In this document: in pieces, positions 12,819 to 24,848 of the stretch
Layout: the number at the start of each line of letters is the position of its first letter
Numbering within the stretch: position 1 is the stretch's first letter
NCBI GenBank assembly: GCA_021613535.1
Contig: CP075496.1
Span: 11,656,001-11,720,000 of the forward strand
Reading direction: 5' to 3'
Length of the DNA: 64,000 nucleotides
Origin: Adineta vaga
Lineage: Eukaryota > Rotifera
Notes under the pieces: model-generated
What the model saw: only the letters and a program-made list of their open reading frames with translations
Database searches by the model: none
Told to the model about the DNA's origin: nothing
Program-made: the position numbers and the translations under genes

Positions 12819-14125
12819 TTATATAACAATGGGTCCAGTTGGTAAACGAAGAATATCAGCAAATCGATTTCCAATATGATTATAATGGAAAAAAACAACT
12901 AAACCAATAAATAATGAAATAGGTAGAGCAGGTAATGGTCGATGTAAAATTAAAAGAATAATAGTTGTTATAAGCATACCCATGATTAAACATAAATAAA
13001 TAATAATTATTGCAAAAAGATTACATTCAGATGTGAAAACAGTTTTCGATAGAAGTATTGAATAGAATATAAAATCTCCTAAACCTAGCATTGATTTACG
13101 TGTTCGACGTTTCTCATTTGTTTGCTGATCAGGTGAAGCATTGATATTTCTAAATACTTTCTGCGAAGTTAAATTCTTTTGTTTATAGAGATCATTCAAT
13201 GTATTCGATGATATGAATACTAAATTGAAACTTGAACAATAAATCCATGATATTAAGTCATCATCATCTTCTTCTTTCTCTGATTCAATCATATTTTGAT
13301 TTTGAAACCATAAACCTGTAGTATAAACCATCATTGGTGGTACTTGTAATTGACGTTTTTGAAATAAATTTATCAATAAATACAATGGACCAAATGGTAG
13401 TAAGACAGCTAACATATCCCACAAAGCTAATAATGGTAAAAGTGTCCATGCAATCCATTCGGGTGCTATTTTTAATACATATAATATCATAATAATACAT
13501 TGATAAATTGTGACAAATTGCTTGATTAAATCTGGTGCTAACCAAAACATAGATAGAATGGCAATAGTTAAAATATTATAAACATAAAGTATGATTGTAA
13601 TCCAATCAATTGAAGAATTTAATTGAGCAACAATCATTGATAGAATGGAAATATTTAGAAGAGAAAAAACACAAATAACTGTAAAAAATAAATAAATATA
13701 CAGACATTTTAAACAACCATAATAAACAAAAATAACTAGAAGACAAGTTGCTACTGCAATAATACCAATGGTAATTAAAGCGATTAGAAATGATTCCCAA
13801 GTAATTTTAGATATGGATGCAGCATTTGGACCTTTCGATGATGATATAAGACCAGCATCTTCAAAGACATTGGATTGTGTATAGAGATCATAGAGTAGAA
13901 TCGATAAACCAGCAGATATAATCACAGTAAATGATACTGGATAGACAAGAGCAAGAAATGATCGTGACCAATAATCAATATCAATTGAAGACGTTTGTGA
14001 TTGTTGCTTTGAAGATGATCTTAAAATTTTATATAAGAATGAAAAGAAAGATGGAAATCAACGTACGATAATGGCGAATGGGTACTGAGTGATGATTTAC
14101 TAGTGCGAGGTGAATCAGTTGACAT
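12819..14125 (-). CDS. PSEN: Presenilin, catalytic aspartyl protease subunit of gamma-secretase
   Basis: Two exons, 14067-14125 and 12819-14019, 1,260 nt, 419 aa. The start is ATG 14125 (MSTDSPRTS); the long single frame alone would miss the first 51 residues. A Ser-rich cytosolic N-terminus is followed by nine predicted membrane segments. The second catalytic Asp sits in LGLGDFIFYSIL (D335), and the C-terminal PAL motif in LPALPIS (about 383-385). The first catalytic Asp (D221) sits in LLALWDMLAVLLPFGPL, so the usual Tyr-Asp is Trp-Asp here. The loop between TM6 and TM7 is acidic (EKEEDDDD) and basic, and is where presenilins are autocleaved. The enzyme cuts Notch-type and other single-pass proteins inside the membrane. 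The last residues differ from the vertebrate Phe-Tyr-Ile end. Family assignment is very secure. Confidence 0.96.
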
Positions 14126-14755
14126 ACTAGTCGATGTGAATGTAATTAATGCGCTCAATGAACAATGTTAAGTAAAAAGATAAATTTCTTTCAGCATTTG
14201 TCGACAATGAATATATTTCTCCAAACCTTCGTGTTATCTGTTTGTGTATCTTGTAACTTTGTGATACAAGAGATATTTTGTTTTCGTTATCAAAATTTAG
14301 TGTTTTCAAATAATATTATTATAGAAAACTGCCGAAGGAGAAGATCATGAGTGACTATAACTAGTCTAAATATCATTATTAGTAACAAATGTGTTGGTTT
14401 TTCCTTGAATATAGCATGTCGTTTTGGGGTAAGTCAATGAAGTTCGATTGCTATAGATTTTGTAACAAAGTATTAGAATCATTATCAACGAAATAATGAG
14501 ATATTGACTTTTTTCATCGAATAAAAGTTGATTCAAATAGAAACACAGTAACTATCAGGAAATGTTTCATATCCAGCGACATCTCTCCAAAGTATCAACA
14601 GAACAGATTCATTCGTAACAAACAAATAAATATAGAAAAAAGTTACGAATGAATGAATCATATATATATATATCTGTACTTGTTGTTATTATTGGAGTTC
14701 GAGTAATTTTATTAAAGTAAAAAGGAAAGTTATTCATATTGGTTTCAAAGATTTA
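14126..14755. promoter_or_regulatory. Bidirectional promoter region between presenilin (-) and SNAPC1 (+)
   Basis: This 630-bp gap separates two divergent starts, so both promoters must lie in it or in unannotated 5' exons. It contains an imperfect palindrome: arms 14608-14619 and 14642-14653 pair over 12 bases around a 22-bp AT-rich spacer. A short TA repeat lies near 14660-14671. No convincing coding frame was seen. Confidence 0.5.
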
Positions 14756-16163
14756 ATGGCAGCATATTATACATATAATTTTTTACCACCAATATCATCT
14801 GATTTGGATTCTCTTTTACATGATTTTGAACAAGAATCTGATTATGATTATCAAACTTTTGGATCCGTATGGCAAAAACATAAACTTGAATTTCTCTTCA
14901 AGTATGATATATTTGCTTCTACTTTCGAGATTATATTATAATGACTTTTTTTCATATTTAGAGCTGCAGATATTCAACCAAATTCATTCCGTTTTGTTCG
15001 TATTAATCTTCATTTTATGTTCAAATTAAAGAATAATTTATTTATTTCATTGTAGTTTCTCGATGATTCAATGACAGTAGCTGCTGCATATCTTGGTGAT
15101 CCATGGCGTTTACCAATACAACTAGGTGCACTCTATTGTTTATTTACTATATACATGTATCAAATCGAAGAACCAAAAATTAAAGTAATAATTCTATCAT
15201 ACTTTCAAAAAAAAAGTTAGTCGTTTTTTTTCTTTATACACAGATTCGTTTAACTATTGATACATTTCATTCTTTTCTCAATCAAATTGAATCATCACCA
15301 TCCGTACCTTCCGATGCAAAAACAATCTTATTGAAACTAATTGATGAACATGCATTCGTAATTAGTGCCACAAAACATGAGGTATGCATATTTTCATCAA
15401 TCCTATGAATTGTATCTTTGAACTTCGTTCATTTAGATGGGTCCGCGGTTCTTTACAAAAATGAATTATATGAAATCAGGCAAATATATGCGTTCAGATG
15501 TTTTACTTTCATCACGTTTGAATATCGACGAAAAACTTGTTGAAGTATGATTACCTATGACTTTTTCTACGACATCAATTTATTTTATACGAATTTAGAT
15601 GTGTGAAGAAACGCATAATTTATATACAAAAGCAAAAGATAGTTTAATTGAAGCATTTGGTGGTGCTGATAGTTTACCTCAAGAATTAACATCAATTCGA
15701 TCAAATTTTATTGAACAATTGAAAAAAGGTTTTGATTTAGATAAGGCAGAAGAACAACCAGAAGAAGAAGAAGAAGAAGCAGCAGTAGCAGCAGAACCTG
15801 AAACAACAACGCAGGTACTCATCAAAATTTCTTTAGAAATCAATAAAATTGTTTTGAATGAATTTGTCATTAAATTGTTATATTTAGCGTGGATCATCAA
15901 TTGGTGAAAGTCGAAGTCGAATACGAGCAAAAGCAGAAATGGTTGAACAGTCATCAACATCAACTTCTATTAAAGAAGAATATATTCTATTTGATGACTA
16001 TGATAATGCTGATGATGACGATGGTGATGGTGATGATGATGGTGATGATGATGAATCTAGTCAACTTACGAATAAAAATAATGATAAAAAACGTACTAAT
16101 AAAAAACAAACTACAAAATCTAAAACGACACGTAGTCGTTCAAAAAAAAAACGAAATGAATAA
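14756..16163 (+). CDS. SNAPC1: SNAPC1-like subunit of the snRNA-activating protein complex (SNAP43)
   Basis: Seven exons: 14756-14901, 14962-14995, 15056-15184, 15244-15381, 15437-15544, 15599-15814 and 15888-16163. They sum to 1,047 nt (348 aa), against about 370 aa in vertebrates. The N-terminal half carries the SNAPc family pattern: an acidic start with FGSVWQKHKLEFLF, then AAAYLGDPWRLPIQLGALY (family: W-R-x-L-P-x-Q-x-R-x-G-A-L-Y), then a helical region with FFTKMNYMKSGKY. The C-terminus is low complexity: a Glu run, an Asp/Gly-rich run (about 16000-16060), then a Lys/Arg/Thr tail. SNAPc binds the proximal sequence element of snRNA genes for Pol II and Pol III. Exon 2 uses a GTTCGT donor, the only in-frame choice. 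BPNT1 begins 68 bp after this stop. Confidence 0.85.
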
Positions 16164-16231
16164 AAATATGTACATAATCTATTCTCTTTTTTTGCTGCTA
16201 TTAATTCTAGATAAAGTTTTTTAAATCAATT
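16164..16231 (+). promoter_or_regulatory. Very short spacer with a candidate trans-splice acceptor before BPNT1
   Basis: Between the SNAPC1 stop and the BPNT1 ATG there are 68 bp. They hold a pyrimidine tract (near 16180-16193) ending in a TTCTAG at 16205-16210, 21 bp before the ATG. This is what a spliced-leader acceptor in a two-gene operon would look like. Trans-splicing is known in bdelloid rotifers; its use here is inferred. Confidence 0.4.
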
Positions 16232-17378
16232 ATGGCATCAGCACATTCACTACCGCTTATCATGCGTGTACTTTCAGCATCATTGACTTTAGCAAAACGA
16301 GCTGGTCAAATTATACAAGATGTTCAAATGTCTGGTACAAGTCTTGATATTGTTGAAAAAGTAGAGTAGGTTTTTCGTTTATTTTCTTAGTTTTCTTATC
16401 TGATTTTGATCATCTAGGGTCATAATGATCCACAAACGAAAGCTGATCGTGCTTCACAACAATTAATTATTTCATCACTAACAAAACATTTTCCACAATT
16501 AACTATTCGTGGAGAAGAAGTGAAAATCTCTGTATATTATTCTTTCTATCATTCTATTGATTTATTCGTTTACAGAATATTCCACTTGAAAAATCTGCTG
16601 CTAATTCCGATATTGATGAATTAATTGGATGTAATCTTCAGGAAATTTTACAAGCACCATGTCCAACTGAATTTCAAAAATTAGAAGAAAAAGATGTAAG
16701 AAAATCTAAACTTAATTTCGAATTTATGTCATTGTAACTTTATTTACATTAGTTGGTGATATGGGTTGATCCATTAGATGGAACACGAGAATTTACGGAA
16801 GGTCGTCTAGAAGGTGTAACTGTATTAATTGGTTTTGCCACAAAAGGAAATGCGATTGGTGGAATTATTCATCAACCATTTTATACAGATGGCCAACAAC
16901 GTGGACGTAGTGTATGGGGTCTTGTACGTTCAGGCGTTTATGGAAAGTGGCAACCTAATAATTCACCATTACCTGGCCGAATTATTGCAGGAAGTTTATC
17001 TCATCGTTCAAAAACTGTTGTCGATGCTGTTAATGCTTGTCAACCAAGTGAAGTTTTACAAGCAGGTGGTTGTGGATTTAAAGTAAATGATAAATTTCTA
17101 TTAACATAACTATAAATGAATGTTTATTACAGGTTCTATTGGTTCTTGAACGTCGTGTACATGCTTATGTACATGCTTCACGTGGTTGTAGTCTTTGGGA
17201 TACATGTGCACCGGAAGCTATTTTAAAAGCAGCTGGTGGTCAATTAACCGATGTATTTGGCAATAGTATATCTTATTTATCTACTGATCAGACATCAGTA
17301 AAAACTGGTGTTCTAGCAACAATGAGTGATCATGATTGGTATGCGCAACAAATTCGAGAAAAAATTCAAAGTCTATGA
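16232..17378 (+). CDS. BPNT1: 3'(2'),5'-bisphosphate nucleotidase 1
   Basis: Five exons: 16232-16360, 16418-16519, 16576-16695, 16753-17082 and 17133-17378. They sum to 927 nt, 308 aa, the same length as the vertebrate enzyme. It hydrolyses 3'-phosphoadenosine 5'-phosphate to AMP and phosphate, clearing the by-product of sulfation, and belongs to the lithium-sensitive, magnesium-dependent phosphatase family. Metal-site motifs are present: RGEE (end of exon 2), WVDPLDGTREFTEG (exon 4, the D-P-x-D-G-T signature) and LWDTCAPEAIL (exon 5, the W-D signature). Exon 1 ends at AAA before GTAGAG, the only donor keeping the frame into GHNDPQTKAD. The enzyme is cytosolic in animals. Its start is 68 bp from the SNAPC1 stop. 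Confidence 0.95.
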
Positions 17379-18949
17379 ATGAAAAACGAATTGTGTGAGA
17401 ACCTTTTTAGTTTAGACTAATTAACACAGGAATATCTGTATCTATCTATTAGATTTAAAATCTTCTATGTTTCTAGCTGCTAAAAATATCTTCCATTTAA
17501 CTCAATTTGAAAATTAGTTTGTTTTCATGTTTTATGTAATCGATTCATTACTGTTTCACGCATTTTATTTATTTGATAACTTCCAGTACACGAGATATTT
17601 CTTTGATAAAATCATATTGTTCATTGATCACTTCATATTGCACTACGGTTTTTATTATTTTGACTTTTATACATAGGATTCTTATGAAGTATTGATGATT
17701 CATTGATAAAAGTAATTTTATATGAAACGACTCTTTTCTCATCGTTTTGGTCTCGATGTTTTTTGTATCTTGATTGAATCTATAGATATCATAGCAACAG
17801 ATACTAATCAATAAACTTCGTCAATACGATTCGCCTATATTAATAATATCAATCTACTATTGGCGAAAAAAATGATTTGATTATTCTTCTTGCGCTTCCA
17901 ACCAACAACATTGATACACTTTAATACATTATTTCACACATTAATAAGACAAAATAAACCCTTTAGAAATATTTTATGTAATCATAAGAGAAAAGACTTT
18001 GCCATTCTTGTCTTTATTATATTTCAACAAAAATTAGAAGAATATTTTATTCATGAATTCTTTCTTATCTTCTATGAAGATTAAAGTCTTTTTTGAATCT
18101 CACTTTACACTCATCTAAGTAAAAGAAAATCTTTAGCCAATCGATCAAATTTCTAATAGAATATAAATGAAATTTTCAGTATATACACTAATCTTTGCTC
18201 AGAGCATACAATGACGTTAATTTTCCCTCGAAAAATACTTTCATAATCTTCAAACTCTAAAAAAAGAGATAATAACGAATTTTCTCCGTTTTTTTTTGTT
18301 TAATTTTATAAAATCGAAAGTCGGCACTAATTGACAATCTCCGGTCGCATGTTAACTATATACGCTAATCTAAACATCGTTTTAAGATGAATTCATTTTG
18401 TTTGATTTATTAAAATAAAAGTGAACTGTCAATGTTTCTTAAGCTAAGCATAATTAATCCTTTTTCATTTTCATTTAAATGATGCATTGAACTGTTGTTC
18501 CCTGAGGTGTAGTTATTCTTCTACCTTGTTTTTCAATATCTTCATGTGATGATTCAATCAATGGCGTCGACAACTAATCACCTTCTGCTCATCGATTATA
18601 TTCTTTTGAGTACATACATAGACACACACACGTGCTGTTGAAATAATTTGTGTTTCGATCAATTCGAACGAAATGATAAGAAATGGGCGTCAACATTGAG
18701 TAAAGACAAAATCAAATCTTCATTATTGACAAGAATTTTTCTTTCTCGTTCACATATGCAGATTGCTTCTAAATGGTTAGAATGCTTGTCACTTGTCGTC
18801 TGGAGGCAACAGATCAAATAACATCATATAAAGCACTTCGATTACTTGGAAAGGCTCTTTTTTCAGCATACATATACACACATACAGAACAGTGAGAAAG
18901 AGAGAAAAAAATGCGACAAAAAGAAAACGAATAAGTTCAGTTAGATTAA
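17379..18949. other. Intergenic region between the 3' ends of BPNT1 and Hmx
   Basis: About 1.6 kb between convergent genes. It is AT-rich with no frame that resembles a protein; short open frames (17569-17811, 17890-18084) have no start context, splice signals or similarity I can recognise. It may contain 3' UTRs and Hmx control elements; none can be shown. Confidence 0.6.
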
Positions 18950-20393
18950 TTAAACGGCTGCTTGAGTAGCAAGAGAAGTGGCGAAATCTTGAAATGTTGG
19001 ATAAGAATTTGTTGCTGCTGTTGATGATGATGATGATGTTAATATGGGATTTTGCTCTGAATTTTCATTGCCATTCGCTTGTGCCACTGTTGATTTATTT
19101 TGTGCAACATTATTATTATTGTGAAAAGCGGCTGCTTGGGCGGCTGCATGTGCGGCAGCGACAGCAGCTAATTCATAAAAGTTCGAATGAAGAAATGAAG
19201 CTGCATCGAAACGATGTGGTGCATTCTTAGATGAAATTGATAAGGGAGATGTAGAGGATGATGATGCCGAAGAAAAATCACTGGGTAAGGGTATGGACAT
19301 TGGTAATGGACGTTTAATCATTGAATTATTTGATGATGTTGATGAAGATGTGGGTGGAGGTGGTAGTGGTGGTGGAGCTTGTAAAGATGCAGCGCAAGCA
19401 ACAACTGAACTAATTGATTGACTTGCTTCAACTATTTGACGTTTCAGTCTAATAAAAGGAGACAAAAATGAATTTTTTTCTTTTCTGAAAAAAGTTTTCA
19501 TTAATTCAAATAACATACTTATTTCGTCGATTTTGGAACCAAATCTAGAGAAGAACAAATAATTAATTTAATAGAAAAGTTTTCTTCTTTTTTTTATTCA
19601 TTCGACTTACTTTAACTTGTTGTTCAGTAAGACGAAGACCTTGTGCTAAATTGGCACGATCAGCACTTGATAAATATCGTTTTCGATCGAATGTTGTTTC
19701 CAATTGAAATATTTGTGTACGTGAAAAAACTGTACGTGTCTTCTTTTTTCTATGCATGATTTCATGTAATTCATGATTTCCACTACCATGATGACTATAT
19801 TGATTAATTCCTCCATTATTCTGTGAATATTTATGACTATTATGTCGATGATTCGTATCATTATCTTCGGAACCTGATGCAATATCATCGTCATCAACAT
19901 CACTTGTTGATAAACCTGAACAGTCACTACTACCATCATCGTCATCATCATCAAGATGCGTTAAACGAACATGTTTATTTCCAGTTGGTGGTGATGATGA
20001 TGAATGTTCATCCGATGATAGAGACCCACTATGTTTTCGTTTGTTATTATTTCCATCAATAAGTAATAAATGAATACCTGAATCATTATTACTACCATTT
20101 TCATTTAACGATCGATGATGATTGCCTAAATATTCAAAAAAATAATCAAACTAAGATTTTTTTTTAAATTTTGTTTTACCAATAGGTGTTGAGTGATGAT
20201 GACGTTTGACTTTAAAATTACTACAATTAAATAATGGTTGTTGTTGTTGCTGTTGTTGTTGTTGTTGTTTGTCGAGAATACTATCAATGGAAAAACTTAA
20301 TTTCTTTTGATTGCTTGAATCTTGTTCAACGACAATTGTTTTTGTATTACTGTTCGTCGTTGAATGAAAAGGTAAAACGGCCTGTTCTTCCAT
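18950..20393 (-). CDS. Hmx: Hmx/Nkx5-class homeodomain transcription factor
   Basis: Four exons: 20180-20393, 19611-20125, 19519-19544 and 18950-19448; 1,254 nt, 417 aa. The homeodomain begins [18 protein letters not shown], continues [16 protein letters not shown] and ends [13 protein letters not shown]. The first two segments are diagnostic of Hmx ([26 protein letters not shown]). The recognition-helix residues IWFQNRRN sit on a separate 26-nt exon. Near the N-terminus, FSIDSIL is an engrailed-homology-1 type motif that binds Groucho co-repressors, followed by a run of ten Gln. Poly-Asp and Ser stretches precede the homeodomain, and Pro-, Ser- and Ala-rich runs follow it. Hmx factors specify sensory and brain neurons. 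MEEQ (20393) is taken as the start; an upstream in-frame Met at 20426 is possible. Residue 56 is Leu where Hmx normally has Trp. Confidence 0.93.
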
Positions 20394-23300
20394 TAAATCG
20401 TTTGATTTTGTTGTAAAGAAAAACAAATGTCAATTGATAATCGGTTACTTTCTTTCTCTTCTCGACTTCGAAACTCGTCAGGTAATAAATTATCGAACGA
20501 GTGGATTTTTCTCTTCTAACGGAAATTACACACAAGCATACATGGACTGCCTTACTTTCTTTTCGTACAATTATCTTCCCGCTGTGTATGTGTGTCTCTC
20601 GTTTTCTCTTTTTTTTCTATTTTTCTTTCTCGCTTTCGCCAATCGACAATAAGAACCAATGAAAAAAAACGTCTATGTTCGATAATCGTTTGTCAATCGG
20701 CCAATCAGCGACAATTGCTCGCTCGTCGTTGTCTCTTCGCTAGCTTTTTTTTTATAAATCTTAAAAGAAAGAAAGAGAAGGAGATGATGAAGATGAAGAC
20801 GAGAAAAAAAGAATCTAAAGATGTATGTGAACAACATAAATAGCCAAGTGAAACAAATATGAAAACTGACATTGTCAAATGGAGCAGGAAATGGGCTTGA
20901 TGTGCGTGCTCTTAGCTTCCTAAGGTGATAATCGACTAAATGACGAGTAAAAGAAGAAAGAATGTAAAAGCTCAATTAAATCAATTTGCCGACCTGACTT
21001 CGTCACGCTCACATAAAAAATAATCAACGTTATATTTTTTTTCCCCCTTCGAAAAAAGCAACTATCAAGCAAATATTTTCTTTTTTTGCTATCAATTTAT
21101 CAATCAGTTAAAATCAATTAAACTCATTCGATTTGCACCCATACCATCTGTGTACAATGACAAATTTAAATACAGTATATCTATTCATATTCATTCATTC
21201 ATTCAACGTTTAGCCTATTAATAGTTTTTGCTCTTTCTCTCTCTCTTCTCCTCCTTTTCACATACAAGTCGCATCGGGGCTTCGGTTGTTTTATTTGACG
21301 ATGTTGTGATGCTGTCATTTGATAATGTATAGAGACGGGACGTATCTTTTTCCTCTCCCCCTTCTCTCTCTCTCTCATTCTCATATGTCGATGAAAAAAT
21401 GTGCACTAATCGGATTTGATAAAGCAACTTAGTATATACGCGCGCGAGAAAGAGAATATGAGCGCGCTTCTTCACCTATCGATTGCGCGAATGTCGATCT
21501 ATCTATCTGTGTGTCTGTCTGTCTCAGGGGGACAACGAAAGCTTCACAAAAAAAAGAAATCAGAAGCATGAGCACGCCTGTCATTTGACATTAATAAGGC
21601 GACGAATCCTTCTCTCTCTCTCTTTCTATTTCTCTCTGTGAAAGTGAGACGTGCACATTCATATTTGGATCAAGTCAAATGAGATTCGATAAGGCTCGCT
21701 GAGCAACAGTAGCAAAATGCAATTAGCTCAAATGTCATCTTGTTTAGACTCATCGCATTAATATCGAGATGATAATACGATGGAAAAAAAAGTGGAAAGA
21801 AATATTAAACACAAACTTTCCTTCTTCAGTAATTAAATTAACATGACAATAGGTAGAAAGAACTAGAGTTTTATTAATTGAAAAAAAGAAATGCTTTGAT
21901 ATGTAGCTAATCTTCTTAACATTTCTAGTCATTTTCTTTTCTTTTTCTGTCAATAGAAGTGAAAAAGAAATACACAAATGTATCTTTTTCTTATTTTAAT
22001 TTTATCAAATTTTATTATCATCAAAAGATTTTGTGTCAATCTGATCAGTGTCATTTTCATGTTCATAATAGCGGCATATTCCCCTCAAGCATTCACTCGA
22101 TAACAATTATCAGGTGTACTTATGATGTGTGTAAATACGTGTTTTCTTCAAGACAAAAATAACATTGATCATCAAACGGATGGGAAAGTTCTATGCGTAA
22201 AAACATTCTTCCGACGTATAAGAAAAGAACATTTAAATAAGATATCTCGATGTCGAGACGAGTGTTGTTTTTCGCTTCAATAAAGTAATGATTAAAGACG
22301 ATAATTAGTCTATTTAGATAAGTGATTTTCGTTGTATTTCTTTTTCTCGTGTGACAAAGTAGAAAAAAACATTGGTAATAACCAATCAGAAGTGAAAAAA
22401 AGGAGGAGATTCTAGTAAACAATAGTAACATGCTGAGATGCTGAGATGCTGAGATGCAGATGGTTTTTTGTTCATGAGAAAAGAAAAACTAAGTTAATAG
22501 TTTGAAAAGAATGTATGTCGTGATTATTTTTAAATAAACTTATCAAATCATCGAGGGAATTACAATTGACGTTAGCCTTTTTATCGACATAAAGCTTCTT
22601 TGAACTCGGTGAGTGGTACAATGTTAGCCGGACTTTTGCCTGTCTGACTACCTTGTGTTGTGTGAAAGTGAACATGCAATCTTCAAGCCTAATCAAGTGG
22701 CTAACGTGTATAGAAACAAATTCGGTTTTTCTTTTTTCAATTAATTCCGCTTATCCCCCTCCCACTCACTTATCAATCAAATTTGCTTTTTATGTTTTCA
22801 AAGACGATCGTTAATATATGAACAAAACATCAATGCACACTTTTTTTTACCGTCTGTTCATATGAGTAATTTGAGAAATAGAAGTATGAAAAAAAGCAAA
22901 TAAGTTGTCCTATCATCTAGTACCGGATAGAGTACTCTTCTCTTAATATGTCTAATGAAACTATAAACAATTACCGGTCAGGTTTTCTTCTCTCTTTTTC
23001 AAAAAATAAAATCGAATAAGAAAGCAGCTGTAACAGCAGGAGATCTAATGTTTGATCTCACTTTTGTTTTATTCACTGCGTAACTTAATGCATGATTTTG
23101 AGTTCAGCCCCTCGACATATTGAATGTTTGAAGAAGAAGAACATAGACTAGCCAGTAATTCGAGTATATAACCATCTACATACACCTTTTTCTTTCACGA
23201 GGGCGAATATTTTCTGAATGGTGGTAATGAGGCGAGAGAATGAACACATATATATGTATACATATGTATATAAACCATATCATGGTCTATATCATGATGA

Positions 23301-24848
23301 CAACTTTCACTCCCCCTTTTTACTCTTCGTTGTTCACCTATCAATGAAGAGACTATGAACAGCAAATTGAAATATGTGCTCCAGTGAACATTGAGAGAGA
23401 TAGACAACATATTTTTTTGTTTTAATTTTATCCCATATTGATTGAGCACCAATGAGATGATGATTGAACAAATTGAAAGCATCCTAGATTTCAATAGATC
23501 GATTTTGTATGTTTTTTTTCTCGGTCTCAAAAAGATAATATAAACGACTATCGATTTAATAAAAAGGTAGATCATTTATTTTAAATGAGAGGTAACCATG
23601 TGTCATCAACATCCCTCTCTCATTTGCTACATATAATTATATCACTGATTTTCTTGTGTTGATGTCAAGTGATGTTCTTCATGCATGTAATTATAGCTTG
23701 TTATTCCTATTGCTCTTCATTATATTTATATGCATGTTGTTCGTCGAGTTGCTCTTGTTGGCGTCGAATTTTTGTGAGTTTATTAATCGAAGATGAACAT
23801 CCATACGTCGAGAAAAAGAAAAGTTAATTATGACGCCACAATGGAAATCAAATCCAATGAATTGATTATGATAAGCGTCCATGTCAACAACAGAAAAAAA
23901 AAGATTAAATATTTAATCAGAAAAAATAGATTCGTTTGTTCATTTCTTGTCTAATGAAGCATCAGTTTAAGCATAATTGAAAAACTGTTGATGCCACGCT
24001 GATAACAAATGAATGAAGTACATGCGTGACGAAGCCAATCAGATTACCTTCTTTACTAATGTATATATATATATGTATATGTTGTTGTCTAGTCAACTTC
24101 TCACCTTTGAAAGAGAATAAAACTCATGCATCCCTACTTCATGCTTAATAGGAGAATTAAATTGGAAAAAATGATGCACAGCAGAAAACTACACTTAAAT
24201 ACGCTTCGTTGATTTAACAATAAGAAAAGATTCAATTCTTACTCTTTCTTGTCTATCTCAATGAAGATCAAACGTTCGTTTGGATGTTCCTACACTTTCT
24301 TTTTATTTCGTCTATACTAATTTCTACAAAAGAAATGCGGTATTATAAATGTATTGTTGATTCGTGGTTGGTGGTCTGTAAAAATAGACCGAAGGTATAT
24401 ACTTTGTTAATCAAGTTCATATACATATTGATGATTCTATCTTTATAGACGACGATTATCAGATATTATGTCAAAGATTTATTTTGTTGTTAATTCTAAT
24501 GTTTGAATGACATGAAATAAAGTTTATTTTTATTAGATAATGATGAATAATATAACCTTAAGGAGAAGATGACGTACATGAATTTAGATTACATGGCTTC
24601 TTTTAAAAAGTTCAACCGAAAGGAAAAAATATAATATGATGATTATAGAAAAGCGTCTTCATTTAAATTTCATAAATAGTTATTTATTAATTTGAACCAA
24701 TCGAGTTCAAAAGAAGATTGTATATTGCAATTTCGTACTAGAAGAACTTTATCATACACATAAATTAAAATCAATCATTATGATACGTTTATTCAAAAAG
24801 CCAAATTCTTAGTTATTGAAAACTATCGATCAATATATATTTATATAG
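20394..24848. promoter_or_regulatory. 4.5-kb non-coding region upstream of Hmx, probable regulatory DNA
   Basis: This is the longest gene-free stretch in the window. It lies 5' of Hmx (-) and 3' of the PCTP-like gene (-). It holds CT/GA microsatellites (about 21232-21248, 21363-21378, 21611-21642), TCTA/TCTG repeats (about 21495-21525), a TA-rich palindromic patch (23251-23285), and a direct repeat of the 8-mer ATGCTGAG at 22430-22453. Open frames here, the longest 126 codons at 23195-23575 (-), have no recognisable domain or splice structure. Large flanks are usual for developmental regulators; enhancer function is inferred. Confidence 0.45.
22430..22460. repeat. Short tandem repeat, unit ATGCTGAG
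   Basis: About three and a half copies of an 8-bp unit occur side by side, the last one diverging into ATGCAGATGG. It lies within the non-coding Hmx upstream region and has no known role. Confidence 0.8.

Noticed and set aside
20234-20416. Poly-Val plus-strand frame
   Set aside because: Antisense of the Hmx poly-Gln tract.
23195-23575. 126-codon open frame on the minus strand upstream of Hmx
   Set aside because: Low-complexity Ile/Leu/Ser/His translation, overlaps TA-repeat DNA, no splice partners, signal or domain.
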